Source: Hyphomicrobiales bacterium
Lineage (GTDB): Bacteria > Pseudomonadota > Alphaproteobacteria > Rhizobiales > Aestuariivirgaceae
Direction of reading: 5' to 3'
NCBI GenBank assembly: GCA_025359045.1
Contig: JANYHN010000030.1
Coordinates: 22,719 to 86,718 of the forward strand
Length of the DNA: 64,000 bases
How positions within the stretch are numbered: position 1 is the first letter of the stretch; each line of letters begins with the position of its first letter. The translations under genes and the position numbers were made by a program. Of this stretch, positions 54,660 through 62,734 are shown piece by piece. The notes beneath the pieces are model-generated. The model ran no database searches. It was not told the DNA's origin and worked only from the letters and a program-made list of their open reading frames with translations.

Positions 54660-55775
54660 TTATTTTGCGACGGCTACGCCAACCACGGTATCCCATTTCT
54701 TAGCAGCGGTCTCTTTTGCGACAGCTTGTTGTTCAAGGGTTGGAAAAACTGCTTTTGCGTATGCCTCAGCTGGTGGGAGTTTGGCGAGAACATCGGCAGG
54801 AATTTTTCCTTTAGTGGCAAGATCGTTGAACCGAATGGGATGACAATAGCCCTTCAACCAAGCAACTTGACCTTCATCGGAATAGAGATACTCCATCCAG
54901 AGTTTTGCTGCCGACGGATGAGGCGCAAATGCGCTGATGGCTTGCACATAAACACCAGCAACAACACCCGAAGCCGGCACGATCACTTCAATCTTTGGAT
55001 TGCCCTTCAACGTGTCCCGAGCAGCCAAGCCATTATAGTCCCAGAGAATTGAAACTGGCGTGGTACCTTGTGCCAAAGTGGCTGACGAGCCGGCGACTGG
55101 AACGAAATTGCCCTTTTTGTTAAGTTCTGAAAAGTAGGCTAGTCCAGCGTCAGCGGCAGTAGCAATATCGCCTTTATTAGAAGCAAGACCAGCGGCAAAT
55201 ACGGCTTGAATAGCTTGGTTAGAGCTGCGCGGATCTCCTGAAACGGCAACCGAATTTTTGAAATCTGGTCCTTGTAGATCTGCCCAGTCTTTGGGTACTA
55301 TTTTTACAAGGTCAGTATTCACAACCATTGTTAGCACACCGTAGTAATCACCGTACCAGAAACCTTCTGCATCCTTGGCGCTGTCTGGAATAGAAGCCCA
55401 AGTTGAAACTTTGTAGGCCTGAATAAGGCCATCTTTCTTTGCTGTAGGGCCGAAAGATAAACCAACGTCTATTACGTCGGGAGCCTGCGGGCCAGCATTG
55501 CCTTTGTTTGCTTTGATAGCTTCGACTTCGTCACCTGACCCAGCATCAGGATTGAGTTCATTTACGGTCAAGCCGTATTTTGCCTTAAAGCCATCAATCA
55601 CTGCACCATAACCACACCAATCTCGCGGCAATGCGATAACAGTCAATTGGCTTTCTTTTTTCGCTGCAGCAACAAGTTCGTCCATACTTCCAGCGAATGC
55701 CGCCGTCGACGAAGTTAAGAATGTTGCCGCAATTGTTGTTTTCAGCGCGTCTGTTAAAAGTTTCATTGATTTCAT
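54660..55775 (-). CDS. ABC transporter substrate-binding protein, PHO-box preceded
   Basis: A 371-residue exported binding protein of the iron/spermidine class (SBP_bac_1/6/8). The signal peptide ends near residue 29 (...SSTAAFA). MDELVAAAKKESQLTVIALP and YGAVIDGFKAKYGLTVNELN are typical. A second ATG at 55766 is possible. The PHO box at 55850-55867 is 75 bases upstream, and hence phosphate starvation control is likely. The ligand might be a phosphonate or other organophosphorus compound; this is inference. Confidence 0.87.
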   Translation of the reverse strand: MKSMKLLTDALKTTIAATFLTSSTAAFAGSMDELVAAAKKESQLTVIALPRDWCGYGAVIDGFKAKYGLTVNELNPDAGSGDEVEAIKANKGNAGPQAPDVIDVGLSFGPTAKKDGLIQAYKVSTWASIPDSAKDAEGFWYGDYYGVLTMVVNTDLVKIVPKDWADLQGPDFKNSVAVSGDPRSSNQAIQAVFAAGLASNKGDIATAADAGLAYFSELNKKGNFVPVAGSSATLAQGTTPVSILWDYNGLAARDTLKGNPKIEVIVPASGVVAGVYVQAISAFAPHPSAAKLWMEYLYSDEGQVAWLKGYCHPIRFNDLATKGKIPADVLAKLPPAEAYAKAVFPTLEQQAVAKETAAKKWDTVVGVAVAK

Positions 55776-55849
55776 GTCAATCTCTTATGTTCTTTGTGAA
55801 GCTAGATCGGTTGATCACTGCTGTTACGAGGGATCGTTATTGATGTGAT

Positions 55850-55867
55850 ATGACAATGCAGTGACTG
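55850..55867 (-). promoter_or_regulatory. PHO box upstream of Pho-linked ABC operon
   Basis: CAGTCACTGCATTGTCAT on the minus strand, 11 of 14 positions matching CTGTCAT-N4-CTGTCAT. It stands 75 bases before the binding-protein start, the usual distance for PhoB activation. Confidence 0.78.
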
Positions 55868-56089
55868 TGTTGGAAAAGTGCAGCATACCGTACCTGTTGC
55901 TTTGAAACGAAAACGTGCAAGCTTGCAGGCGGGAACACAACCCTGTTATCGATCACAATATTTGATTTATTATTTTGATAGCCTTGCTCGTAGGCTGGCT
56001 TCCAAAGTTTCGGTTTCGCCGCCGGGCACCAGCTATATTGTTGGTGAATAATTGCATTTGAATACTCTCCCCGCGCTTTATTGCCTATC

Positions 56090-57130
56090 TCAAGGTTTCA
56101 CCAAAAGGCATTGCTTAGGATCCAACGCAAATACCAGCCTGGAACCGTTTAACACTTTATGTGGCCAGTCAATCCGCACACTTTTACTATCGACATCAAC
56201 AGTCAAACGCCAACAACGACCTTGGAACGTGCATGAGGTTACTGTGCTGTAAAACTGATTGCGGTCAGAATTGGCGGGTCGTGCATCTTCAGGACGAATT
56301 ACGAGATAACAATTGCCATCAATTTGGTTTTTGACAGTCACGCACTGTGCTTCGGGGCCATCGACTTCGAATCTCGTTCCGTAGCATTTACCGGGCAAAA
56401 GTGAAAAGCCGCCAATGAAGCTGGCGACAAAGCTGTCCGCCGGATTTTGGTACAATTTTTCCGGTGTATCAAGTTGTGCAATCGTCCCCTCTCTCATGAC
56501 TGCGATCCTGTCCGAAACGGCCATGGCTTCGGCTTGATCGTGCGTCACGTAAAGAGCTGTGATGCCCTCGCGCTTAACAAGCTGTACCATTTCATTGCGT
56601 AAATCATCCCGAAGTGCAGCATCAAGGTTGCTCAGAGGTTCGTCAAACAACATTAACAAGGGTCGTGCCGCCAAACAGCGTGCGATGGCAACCCTTTGTT
56701 GCTGGCCTCCAGACAGTTCATTTGGAAAACGTTTGGAAAAATCTTGTAATTTCGTTACTTGTAATGCGTGTGTAAGCCGCTTTGCAATTTCATTTTGCGC
56801 AAGCTTCTGTGCCTTCAAGCCAAAAGTAATGTTGTTGATGACATTCATGTGGGGCCAAAGAGCATAGTCTTGGAACACCATCGCTACACGACGGCGCTCA
56901 GGCGGAACGCGCTGACCTTTACCCCAAACGGTGTAGGGCCCAATATCTATGCTGCCTTCATCTGGTTCGTATAGGCCTGCTATGATTCTCAATAACGTTG
57001 TCTTGCCTGAGCCACTCGCACCCAGAAGAGTCACTATTTCGCCGGGGGCCACGCTCAAATCGAGGCTTTGCAATACAGTTTTATCGCCCAATCGTTTCAC
57101 AATTGACTGGCAAGAAAGCGCTACACTCAT
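56090..57130 (-). CDS. ABC transporter ATP-binding protein, candidate aminoethylphosphonate type
   Basis: A 346-residue ATPase with Walker A GASGSGKTT, signature LSGGQQQR and Walker B LMLFDEPLSNLD, plus a TOBE-like C-terminus. It overlaps the fused permease by 4 bases. The gene set (binding protein, one long permease, one ATPase) resembles the 2-aminoethylphosphonate importers described for rhizobia, but no aminotransferase or phosphonatase lies nearby. Confidence 0.88.
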   Translation of the reverse strand: MSVALSCQSIVKRLGDKTVLQSLDLSVAPGEIVTLLGASGSGKTTLLRIIAGLYEPDEGSIDIGPYTVWGKGQRVPPERRRVAMVFQDYALWPHMNVINNITFGLKAQKLAQNEIAKRLTHALQVTKLQDFSKRFPNELSGGQQQRVAIARCLAARPLLMLFDEPLSNLDAALRDDLRNEMVQLVKREGITALYVTHDQAEAMAVSDRIAVMREGTIAQLDTPEKLYQNPADSFVASFIGGFSLLPGKCYGTRFEVDGPEAQCVTVKNQIDGNCYLVIRPEDARPANSDRNQFYSTVTSCTFQGRCWRLTVDVDSKSVRIDWPHKVLNGSRLVFALDPKQCLLVKP

Positions 57131-58920
57131 ATGCTGTCCTTAGGAATTGTTCTAGATCTCGAAAACGCCTTTTGACCCAAGAGCCAAATGATGACAGAGA
57201 GTGCGCCCACGACAATCATTGCCAATAGCGACAACGCCGACCCCATGCCTTCATCGTCCTTGCCAAAAAGGTGGATGATGACACTTGGAGCTGCGGGTCC
57301 ACTCACGGGGACAAGAAGCTCAGACATTGGCAATTCGAAAACCGTGCGTATAAATGTGAATAAGAATGACGTCATAACACTTAAGGCGACCAAGGGCAAA
57401 ATGACGTAGACAATGCGTTTTAAGAAACCCACTCCATGCAACTTTGCTGCGTCGGTGAGGCTAGGGGCCAATTGACCAACAGCTGTCATAATGATCACCA
57501 AACAATACGGCAAGGCCGCGCCGACATATCCAGTAACCAACAGTGAGGCATCACCATAGTGGGGGAACGGCCAATTGGTAAAATATGGCAAGCGATTCCA
57601 AACAAGGATATACCCAAAACCCAAGACAATGCCCGGAATGGCCACAGTACCCAAAGCAATGCCCATTACTGCTGGCCGCACATTTTTGTGGGCCGTATCA
57701 AGTCGCAACGCCAAAATAAGCGAAATAGCCACGGCAAACATCGCTGTCGTGCCTGCATATGCCAGACTGCGTACAAGGGCTTCATTGCTCGGATGATGAA
57801 GTGTGACTGCTTGGATGAGAAAATCTGTTGTCAGATTGTTTGCCACCAAGCCGCCTGAGAGAGTGCGACATACAGAACGAATGATGATCGTGACCAAAGG
57901 GAGGTATAGCCCCAGCACAGCAACTCCGATCCCAATAACTGCCAAGATCCATCGCCACAGCCCAATTTGATAAATTCGGGCTGGCCGCGAACGGCCAGAT
58001 ATAAGCCGCGCCGACACTTGTCTACGTAAAATACGGTCTGCCAACACCAGAGCAACAACAAGCAAGAGCAAGATCAATGCTTGGCTTCCAGCCAGTGCAA
58101 AATCGACAGGGTAGGCGCTAGCCGCCACATAGATGCCATAGGTAAGCAAAGCAAAACCTGAGACACGTGCAATGGTCGAGGCCAATCCAAAATCCGACAA
58201 GACTTCGGCATAAACCGCAATGATACAAAGCGCTATCGCAGGCAGAAGAAGCGGTAAGTTGATGCGCAACCACACGCGTTGCACGCTTGCCCCAGATAAC
58301 CTGGCGGCGTCTTCAAACTCGCTGCCAAGGCCTGAAAGTGCGCTAGCAATTACAAAATAAGGCAGCGGGAAAAGATTGAAGGTATGAACAAAAATCAATC
58401 CCTTCGGTCCAAAAAATTGATCACTCAACCAATCTGGCATTGGGGCAAACTGCGACCAATACCCCCCCGGAGACATGAGCAAAGTCCATGCCAAACCCTT
58501 CAGATAGGCAGGTGTAAGAAACACTAACCAAGGAACTGAAATCAAAAATCTTTTAAATGGCATATTGGTGCGATGAAGCCCGAAGGCATATGCTGCACCT
58601 AGGCTCGTTGCAGTAATAGAGACCGCACCAGCCAGCAAGAGAGAATTAAAAATCGAACTTACCAAGCGTGGCTCAGCAAAACTGCGCCCCACTGCTTCTG
58701 CGTCTATCGCAAAAGTTGGATGCAAGGGATCGAAGAGTGCAGGCACTACGGCTTGGATCAAGACAACTCCCAGCGGCAAGCCGATGAGTAATATGAACAA
58801 CGCCAAGATGAAGAAATTGCTGAGCCAACTACTTAAAAACGTCGTTAGGAAACCCAAAAGATTTGAGCCGCGGGTAAACCCCACGGCTCTCATTCTCATT
58901 TCTGAAATAATTGCCATCAA
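57127..58920 (-). CDS. Fused two-domain ABC permease, candidate aminoethylphosphonate type
   Basis: A 597-residue inner-membrane protein with two permease halves and about twelve helices. One EAA loop is EDAARLSGASVQRVWLRINLP (about residue 210), the second is TDAAKLHGVGFLKRIVYVILP (about residue 490). This fused form occurs in FbpB/ThiP and 2-aminoethylphosphonate permeases. It begins 3 bases after the binding-protein stop and overlaps the ATPase by 4. Confidence 0.9.
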   Translation of the reverse strand: MMAIISEMRMRAVGFTRGSNLLGFLTTFLSSWLSNFFILALFILLIGLPLGVVLIQAVVPALFDPLHPTFAIDAEAVGRSFAEPRLVSSIFNSLLLAGAVSITATSLGAAYAFGLHRTNMPFKRFLISVPWLVFLTPAYLKGLAWTLLMSPGGYWSQFAPMPDWLSDQFFGPKGLIFVHTFNLFPLPYFVIASALSGLGSEFEDAARLSGASVQRVWLRINLPLLLPAIALCIIAVYAEVLSDFGLASTIARVSGFALLTYGIYVAASAYPVDFALAGSQALILLLLVVALVLADRILRRQVSARLISGRSRPARIYQIGLWRWILAVIGIGVAVLGLYLPLVTIIIRSVCRTLSGGLVANNLTTDFLIQAVTLHHPSNEALVRSLAYAGTTAMFAVAISLILALRLDTAHKNVRPAVMGIALGTVAIPGIVLGFGYILVWNRLPYFTNWPFPHYGDASLLVTGYVGAALPYCLVIIMTAVGQLAPSLTDAAKLHGVGFLKRIVYVILPLVALSVMTSFLFTFIRTVFELPMSELLVPVSGPAAPSVIIHLFGKDDEGMGSALSLLAMIVVGALSVIIWLLGQKAFSRSRTIPKDSI

Positions 58921-58923
58921 AGT

Positions 58924-59943
58924 TTAGGGCACGAAGTTATCGCGGTACCACTTTTTCCATTCTGCTTCTTTTGGGGCAACCTTTGAGCTATCTAAATAGA
59001 TGAAGTTAATGTCTGTAGCCCGACCCTTCTTAGCTTCTACACCTTTGATGATTGGAGCCAAAAAAAAGTCCGTGTCGTCGCCGTTTTGCATCGCGGTTTG
59101 ACCTTCTTTACTGAGTACGAAATCAATGAATTTGGCTGCGGCATCGGTGTTCTTGATTTTTGCCCCCATGCCAATTCCTGATGGCAGAGCCACAGAACCT
59201 TCTTTTGGGTAAATGACAGTCAGAGGTTCACCCGTTGCAATCTTACCATAGGTTGAAGAGTCTTGTGCAAACCCTGCAACGGCATCACCTGTCAACATCG
59301 CTTTGTTCAACGGGCCGCCAGAAGCAAGTCCAGACAACTTCTTGTTTGTCAGCAATGCTTTAAGGTATGCTTTGCCATTCTCTTCACCCATCGTTTGGAA
59401 AATGCCCGCAATAAATTGGAAAGCAGGGCCAGAAAGATTAGGATCCTTAGCGCCAACTTTGCCAATAAAGTCTGGGCTGAGAAGGTCAGCGAATGCTTTT
59501 GGCATTTTTTCGGCCGGAATTTTCTTACTGTTCACAGTGATTGATGTCGTTGACACGCTCGTTGGCAGATAAGAATGGCTGGCTGGCACAAGCTTTTTGC
59601 CAACTTCAGTATAATCAGCCTTGGCATAAAATTGATCTGGTACTGGCTGCAAAACTTTATCGTTGAGCATCCGCTCCATTACAGCCGAGCCATCAACCCA
59701 CACGAGGTCAAATTGTGGGTTGTTGCCCTCAGCGGCTATTTTGCCTAATAATTCGCCCGTGGTGCCCGGTTCTACCAACTTTACATTAATGCCAGTTTTC
59801 GCGGTAAAAGCTTTTGCAACAGCGCCGGTGAAATCAACTGCGTCATAGATTACCAAATCATCAGCTTTTGCGATCGTCGTCACGAGTGCGATGATAGCAG
59901 TCGCTCCAAACAATGTGCTCATGAGTTTAGAAGAAAGTCTCAT
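58924..59943 (-). CDS. ABC transporter substrate-binding protein, candidate aminoethylphosphonate type
   Basis: A 339-residue exported protein (signal peptide about residues 1-27, ...TTIAKA) of the iron-type binding class (LVIYDAVDFTGAVAKAFTAK, DLVWVDGSAVMERM, LPSGIGMGAKIKN). The ATG at 59943 has GGAGG five bases upstream; the upstream TTG at 59955 sits inside that site. A PHO box at 60001-60018 lies 58 bases upstream. It starts the operon with the fused permease and ATPase. Confidence 0.87.
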   Translation of the reverse strand: MRLSSKLMSTLFGATAIIALVTTIAKADDLVIYDAVDFTGAVAKAFTAKTGINVKLVEPGTTGELLGKIAAEGNNPQFDLVWVDGSAVMERMLNDKVLQPVPDQFYAKADYTEVGKKLVPASHSYLPTSVSTTSITVNSKKIPAEKMPKAFADLLSPDFIGKVGAKDPNLSGPAFQFIAGIFQTMGEENGKAYLKALLTNKKLSGLASGGPLNKAMLTGDAVAGFAQDSSTYGKIATGEPLTVIYPKEGSVALPSGIGMGAKIKNTDAAAKFIDFVLSKEGQTAMQNGDDTDFFLAPIIKGVEAKKGRATDINFIYLDSSKVAPKEAEWKKWYRDNFVP

Positions 59944-60000
59944 TCTGTCCTCCAATAAAATAGTCGAATTAAATTAGAACTGGAGGGTTAGAAGTGGGCT

Positions 60001-60018
60001 ACAACAGAATTGTGACAA
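60001..60018 (-). promoter_or_regulatory. PHO box upstream of second Pho-linked ABC operon
   Basis: TTGTCACAATTCTGTTGT on the minus strand, 10 of 14 positions matching CTGTCAT-N4-CTGTCAT, 58 bases upstream of the binding-protein start. Confidence 0.7.
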
Positions 60019-60027
60019 TGAAATATT

Positions 60028-61227
60028 CTATATTTCTTCTGGCGGCTTAACATTTCTGAATGCGTATAGCAGGCCAAAATCATAAATTATTTTCAGCAAA
60101 GCACATAAAACCAAAGGCAATGCGAGAGAATAGGAAGTCAGCAACCAGCCCCCAATGCTGGGGCTCAAAGCTTTCGCAAGACTGCGCGGCACCAAAGTGA
60201 AGCTGGCGGCCGCAGACCGTTCTCTTGGTGTAACAACTGCCATAACATAAGACGCGCGGGTTGGCACATCCATCTGCGAAAGTGCAGCTCTACCTAACAT
60301 CAGAGCGATTGCTATTTCAACATTGGGCGCAAAAGCAGCCGCAAGCAAAAACAAACTTGATGGGATGTGGGTGTAAACCATGGTTCGAACTAGGCCTATG
60401 CGTCGCGCGAGCCAAGCAGCCACCGGAATAGATGCTGCCTCTAGTATTCCCTCAACAAAAAAATACCCGCCCAAGCTAGTAAGTGACAAGTCAAATCTTC
60501 TGTAAAGCCATAGAAAAATCAATGATTGAACAACAAAGCCGCCTGCGAATGCATCGATACTAAATAGCCCGGCAAGACGATAGACAATCGCACGTGAAGG
60601 CCCAAGGCCCGCTTTTGGATGAAGAGTTGAAACCCTCACGACAGAAGGTGTTCTACCATATAAAAATAAGCAAATTAATCCCATCAGTGCGTAGACAACA
60701 AACAGAATTCGCAATGCATCTATTTTGGTCATGCCGATATTTTCAAAAAGAGCAGGAGTGGAAACAACCAAGGCACCGGCAGCTGCCGCGAGTGCCCCTA
60801 TCAGGGTATAATGTGAAAAGCTGGTTGTACGTTGTTGATCGCTACTCAAGCGCGCCAGAAGTGAGTGTTCGAGCGGCACGAATATGCTGGCATTGCCGAC
60901 ATCGGGATTGATTGTTCCCAAAATTGCGATGATTACAAGCCATAAAAATTGCGTTGTGATGACTAAGGCAAAACCTGTGGCAATCATCATTGCGGATGCC
61001 AGCATAAGCAATTTCTTGGAATCAACTTGGGCACCAAAATATCCAAATCCCAGTGTTAAGGCTGCTGAACCCATGAGAGACGCTGTCGCGATCCAGCCTA
61101 TTTCAGCAGCACCAAACCCTAAAGCTAGTAGATATGCAGGCAGAACAATTGTGATATAGCCGTCAGCAAAATCTCGCACTGCGCGGGCCGCATAAAGGAA
61201 AAACCGTGGATCATTGCGCAGAAGCAT
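60028..61227 (-). CDS. Major facilitator superfamily transporter
   Basis: A 399-residue protein with about twelve membrane helices. The inter-helix motif FGYFGAQVDSKK near residue 60 and VFVPLEHSLLARLS in the first half fit an MFS permease; the substrate is not readable. It ends 10 bases before the PHO box of the leftward ABC operon and is divergent from the ExxE membrane protein, with another PHO box between their starts. Export or import of a phosphorus compound is a guess from position. Confidence 0.85.
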   Translation of the reverse strand: MLLRNDPRFFLYAARAVRDFADGYITIVLPAYLLALGFGAAEIGWIATASLMGSAALTLGFGYFGAQVDSKKLLMLASAMMIATGFALVITTQFLWLVIIAILGTINPDVGNASIFVPLEHSLLARLSSDQQRTTSFSHYTLIGALAAAAGALVVSTPALFENIGMTKIDALRILFVVYALMGLICLFLYGRTPSVVRVSTLHPKAGLGPSRAIVYRLAGLFSIDAFAGGFVVQSLIFLWLYRRFDLSLTSLGGYFFVEGILEAASIPVAAWLARRIGLVRTMVYTHIPSSLFLLAAAFAPNVEIAIALMLGRAALSQMDVPTRASYVMAVVTPRERSAAASFTLVPRSLAKALSPSIGGWLLTSYSLALPLVLCALLKIIYDFGLLYAFRNVKPPEEI

Positions 61228-61281
61228 GACCGGAAGATAGCCATCACTAAATCAATGTCCAGCAAAACAGCGGACATTACG

Positions 61282-61299
61282 TTGTTGTACAACTGTCAC
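61282..61299 (+). promoter_or_regulatory. PHO box between MFS gene and ExxE membrane protein
   Basis: TTGTTGTACAACTGTCAC on the plus strand, 10 of 14 positions matching CTGTCAT-N4-CTGTCAT; the second half is CTGTCAC. It is 57 bases before ATG 61356 and also 55 bases upstream of the divergent MFS start. Confidence 0.7.
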
Positions 61300-61355
61300 A
61301 TTTGCTTTCTACGCGCTGTCAGGTTAGCCACAGCTTGGATAATTGGAGCGCAATC

Positions 61356-62120
61356 ATGGATATGAGCCATTTAGGAGTGGAAAGTTCGGCTATTATTGCC
61401 GCATTTTTAGCATCCGTTGTTGAGGTTGTTGAGGCCTTCACAATTGTATTGGCTGTTGGAACACTTCGTGGCTGGCGTCCGGCGTGGCTTGGAACTTTCG
61501 CAGCCTTGGCTGTGCTCTCATTAATGGTCATTGCGTTGGGACCGTTATTAGGCCGCATTCCAATCCACTATTTGCAGTTGGTGGTTGGCGTGCTTCTGCT
61601 CATGTTCGGCATGGGTTGGTTGCGCAAAGCGATCTTGAGATCAGCAGGCATAATTCCCCTGCACGATGAGGACTTGATTTACGCCAACGAAAAAGCAGGC
61701 CTGATCAAGGAAACAGAAGCTAATCGTACCTCACAAAATTGGATTGCAGGCCTCGCTGCATTCAAGGCGGTTCTCCTCGAAGGCCTAGAAGTCGTGTTTA
61801 TCGTCATCGCTGTGGGATCTGGCCACGGAATGTTGTTGCCAGCTGCTTTTGGCGCTTTGGGGGCATGCGTTGCGGTTTTGATCGTTGGCATTATCGTCCA
61901 CAAGCCTTTGTCTCGCGTTCCGGAAAATACGTTGAAATTTAGTGTGGGCGTGATGCTCTCGGCTTTTGGTGTGTTCTGGACGGGAGAAGGTCTAGGCATT
62001 GCTTGGCCCGGCCAAGACCTCATTTTAATTCTTTTCGGAGCAATCTTCTTGTGTGCCGGCTGGTTTACCGCACAATATCTGCGCGCAGCTTATAGCGCAG
62101 GCTTATCAGTGGCAAAATAG
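61356..62120 (+). CDS. Integral membrane protein with duplicated ExxE motif (COG4280-like)
   Basis: A 254-residue protein with about seven membrane helices. Two internal repeats carry acidic motifs in helices: VVEVVEAFTIVLAVG near residue 20 and VLLEGLEVVFIVIAVG near residue 140. The second resembles the REGLE motif of FTR1 iron permeases, so a metal or ion transport role is possible. ATG 61356 has GGAG 7 bases upstream. A PHO box lies 57 bases before it. It is followed after 9 bases by a small membrane protein. Function is unknown. Confidence 0.75.
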   Translation: MDMSHLGVESSAIIAAFLASVVEVVEAFTIVLAVGTLRGWRPAWLGTFAALAVLSLMVIALGPLLGRIPIHYLQLVVGVLLLMFGMGWLRKAILRSAGIIPLHDEDLIYANEKAGLIKETEANRTSQNWIAGLAAFKAVLLEGLEVVFIVIAVGSGHGMLLPAAFGALGACVAVLIVGIIVHKPLSRVPENTLKFSVGVMLSAFGVFWTGEGLGIAWPGQDLILILFGAIFLCAGWFTAQYLRAAYSAGLSVAK

Positions 62121-62129
62121 GAAGCAGAC

Positions 62130-62348
62130 ATGAAAATTATTCAAGAAGTCTTGGTAGAACTCTTCAGTATGTTTTGGGCAGACGCCAGAATGACAATTTC
62201 AGTTCTTTTTATCGTGGCGATCACCGCGGCTCTATTAAATTTCACGAGCTTAGACCCGCGATTTGTGGGCGGTTTGACTCTGTTGGGTTGTTTGGCAACT
62301 GTGGTTGAAGCCGCGTTTAGAGAGGCCCGCAAACGTACAAGTAAGTAA
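62130..62348 (+). CDS. Small membrane protein, partner of ExxE protein
   Basis: A 72-residue protein with one or two predicted membrane helices (ISVLFIVAITAALLNF and FVGGLTLLGCLATVV) and a basic tail (REARKRTSK). It starts 9 bases after the ExxE gene with an AGGA site, so both are co-transcribed. No family recognised. Confidence 0.65.
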   Translation: MKIIQEVLVELFSMFWADARMTISVLFIVAITAALLNFTSLDPRFVGGLTLLGCLATVVEAAFREARKRTSK

Positions 62349-62479
62349 TTTCAATCCATTTTTACATGAACTGTTTGCTCTTCACAATCCGATTTTAGAG
62401 TATTGAACTGACATAAAGAAAAAGGTGTTAGGTAAAACCGAGTGCAGAGTAGAGCCGTATCTTCGCTATAACGAAATGC

Positions 62480-62652
62480 TGACGACGCACAACAAACAAA
62501 AACGGCCCGTAATGCGGGCCATTCGATTCTCGTGTTGTATGGTTTAAAATTTGAACAATACAAACCATGTTAGCAATGGAAGATTGTTCGGCTTTACCGC
62601 TTGTTTGGTATTGACCTTTAAGACCCATAACCAGCTGCTTATCCGTCGTCAG
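62480..62652. repeat. Inverted 13-bp repeats flanking 147 bp
   Basis: CTGACGACGCACA (62480-62492) and TATCCGTCGTCAG (62640-62652) are inverted copies with 11 of 13 positions the same. The right copy looks like the end of the IS3-type element. The left copy resembles a second IS end. The 147 bases between contain a terminator hairpin. Confidence 0.5.
62490..62521 (-). terminator. Rho-independent terminator (minus strand)
   Basis: GGCCCG-CATTA-CGGGCC (62505-62521) followed on the minus strand by GTTTTTGTTTGTTG. It would stop transcription leaving the IS element leftward. Confidence 0.75.
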
Positions 62653-62734
62653 ATAAATATGGACTTTTTGCGGCCTGATTGAATGGAGGATCTGGCGCAT
62701 CTGGTTTTTCGCTTTCGCGGTCCTTCGGTTCATT

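Noticed and set aside
62428..62733. 101-residue leftward frame beyond the IS transposase
   Set aside because: It crosses the IS end and a terminator hairpin, so it is unlikely to be a gene.
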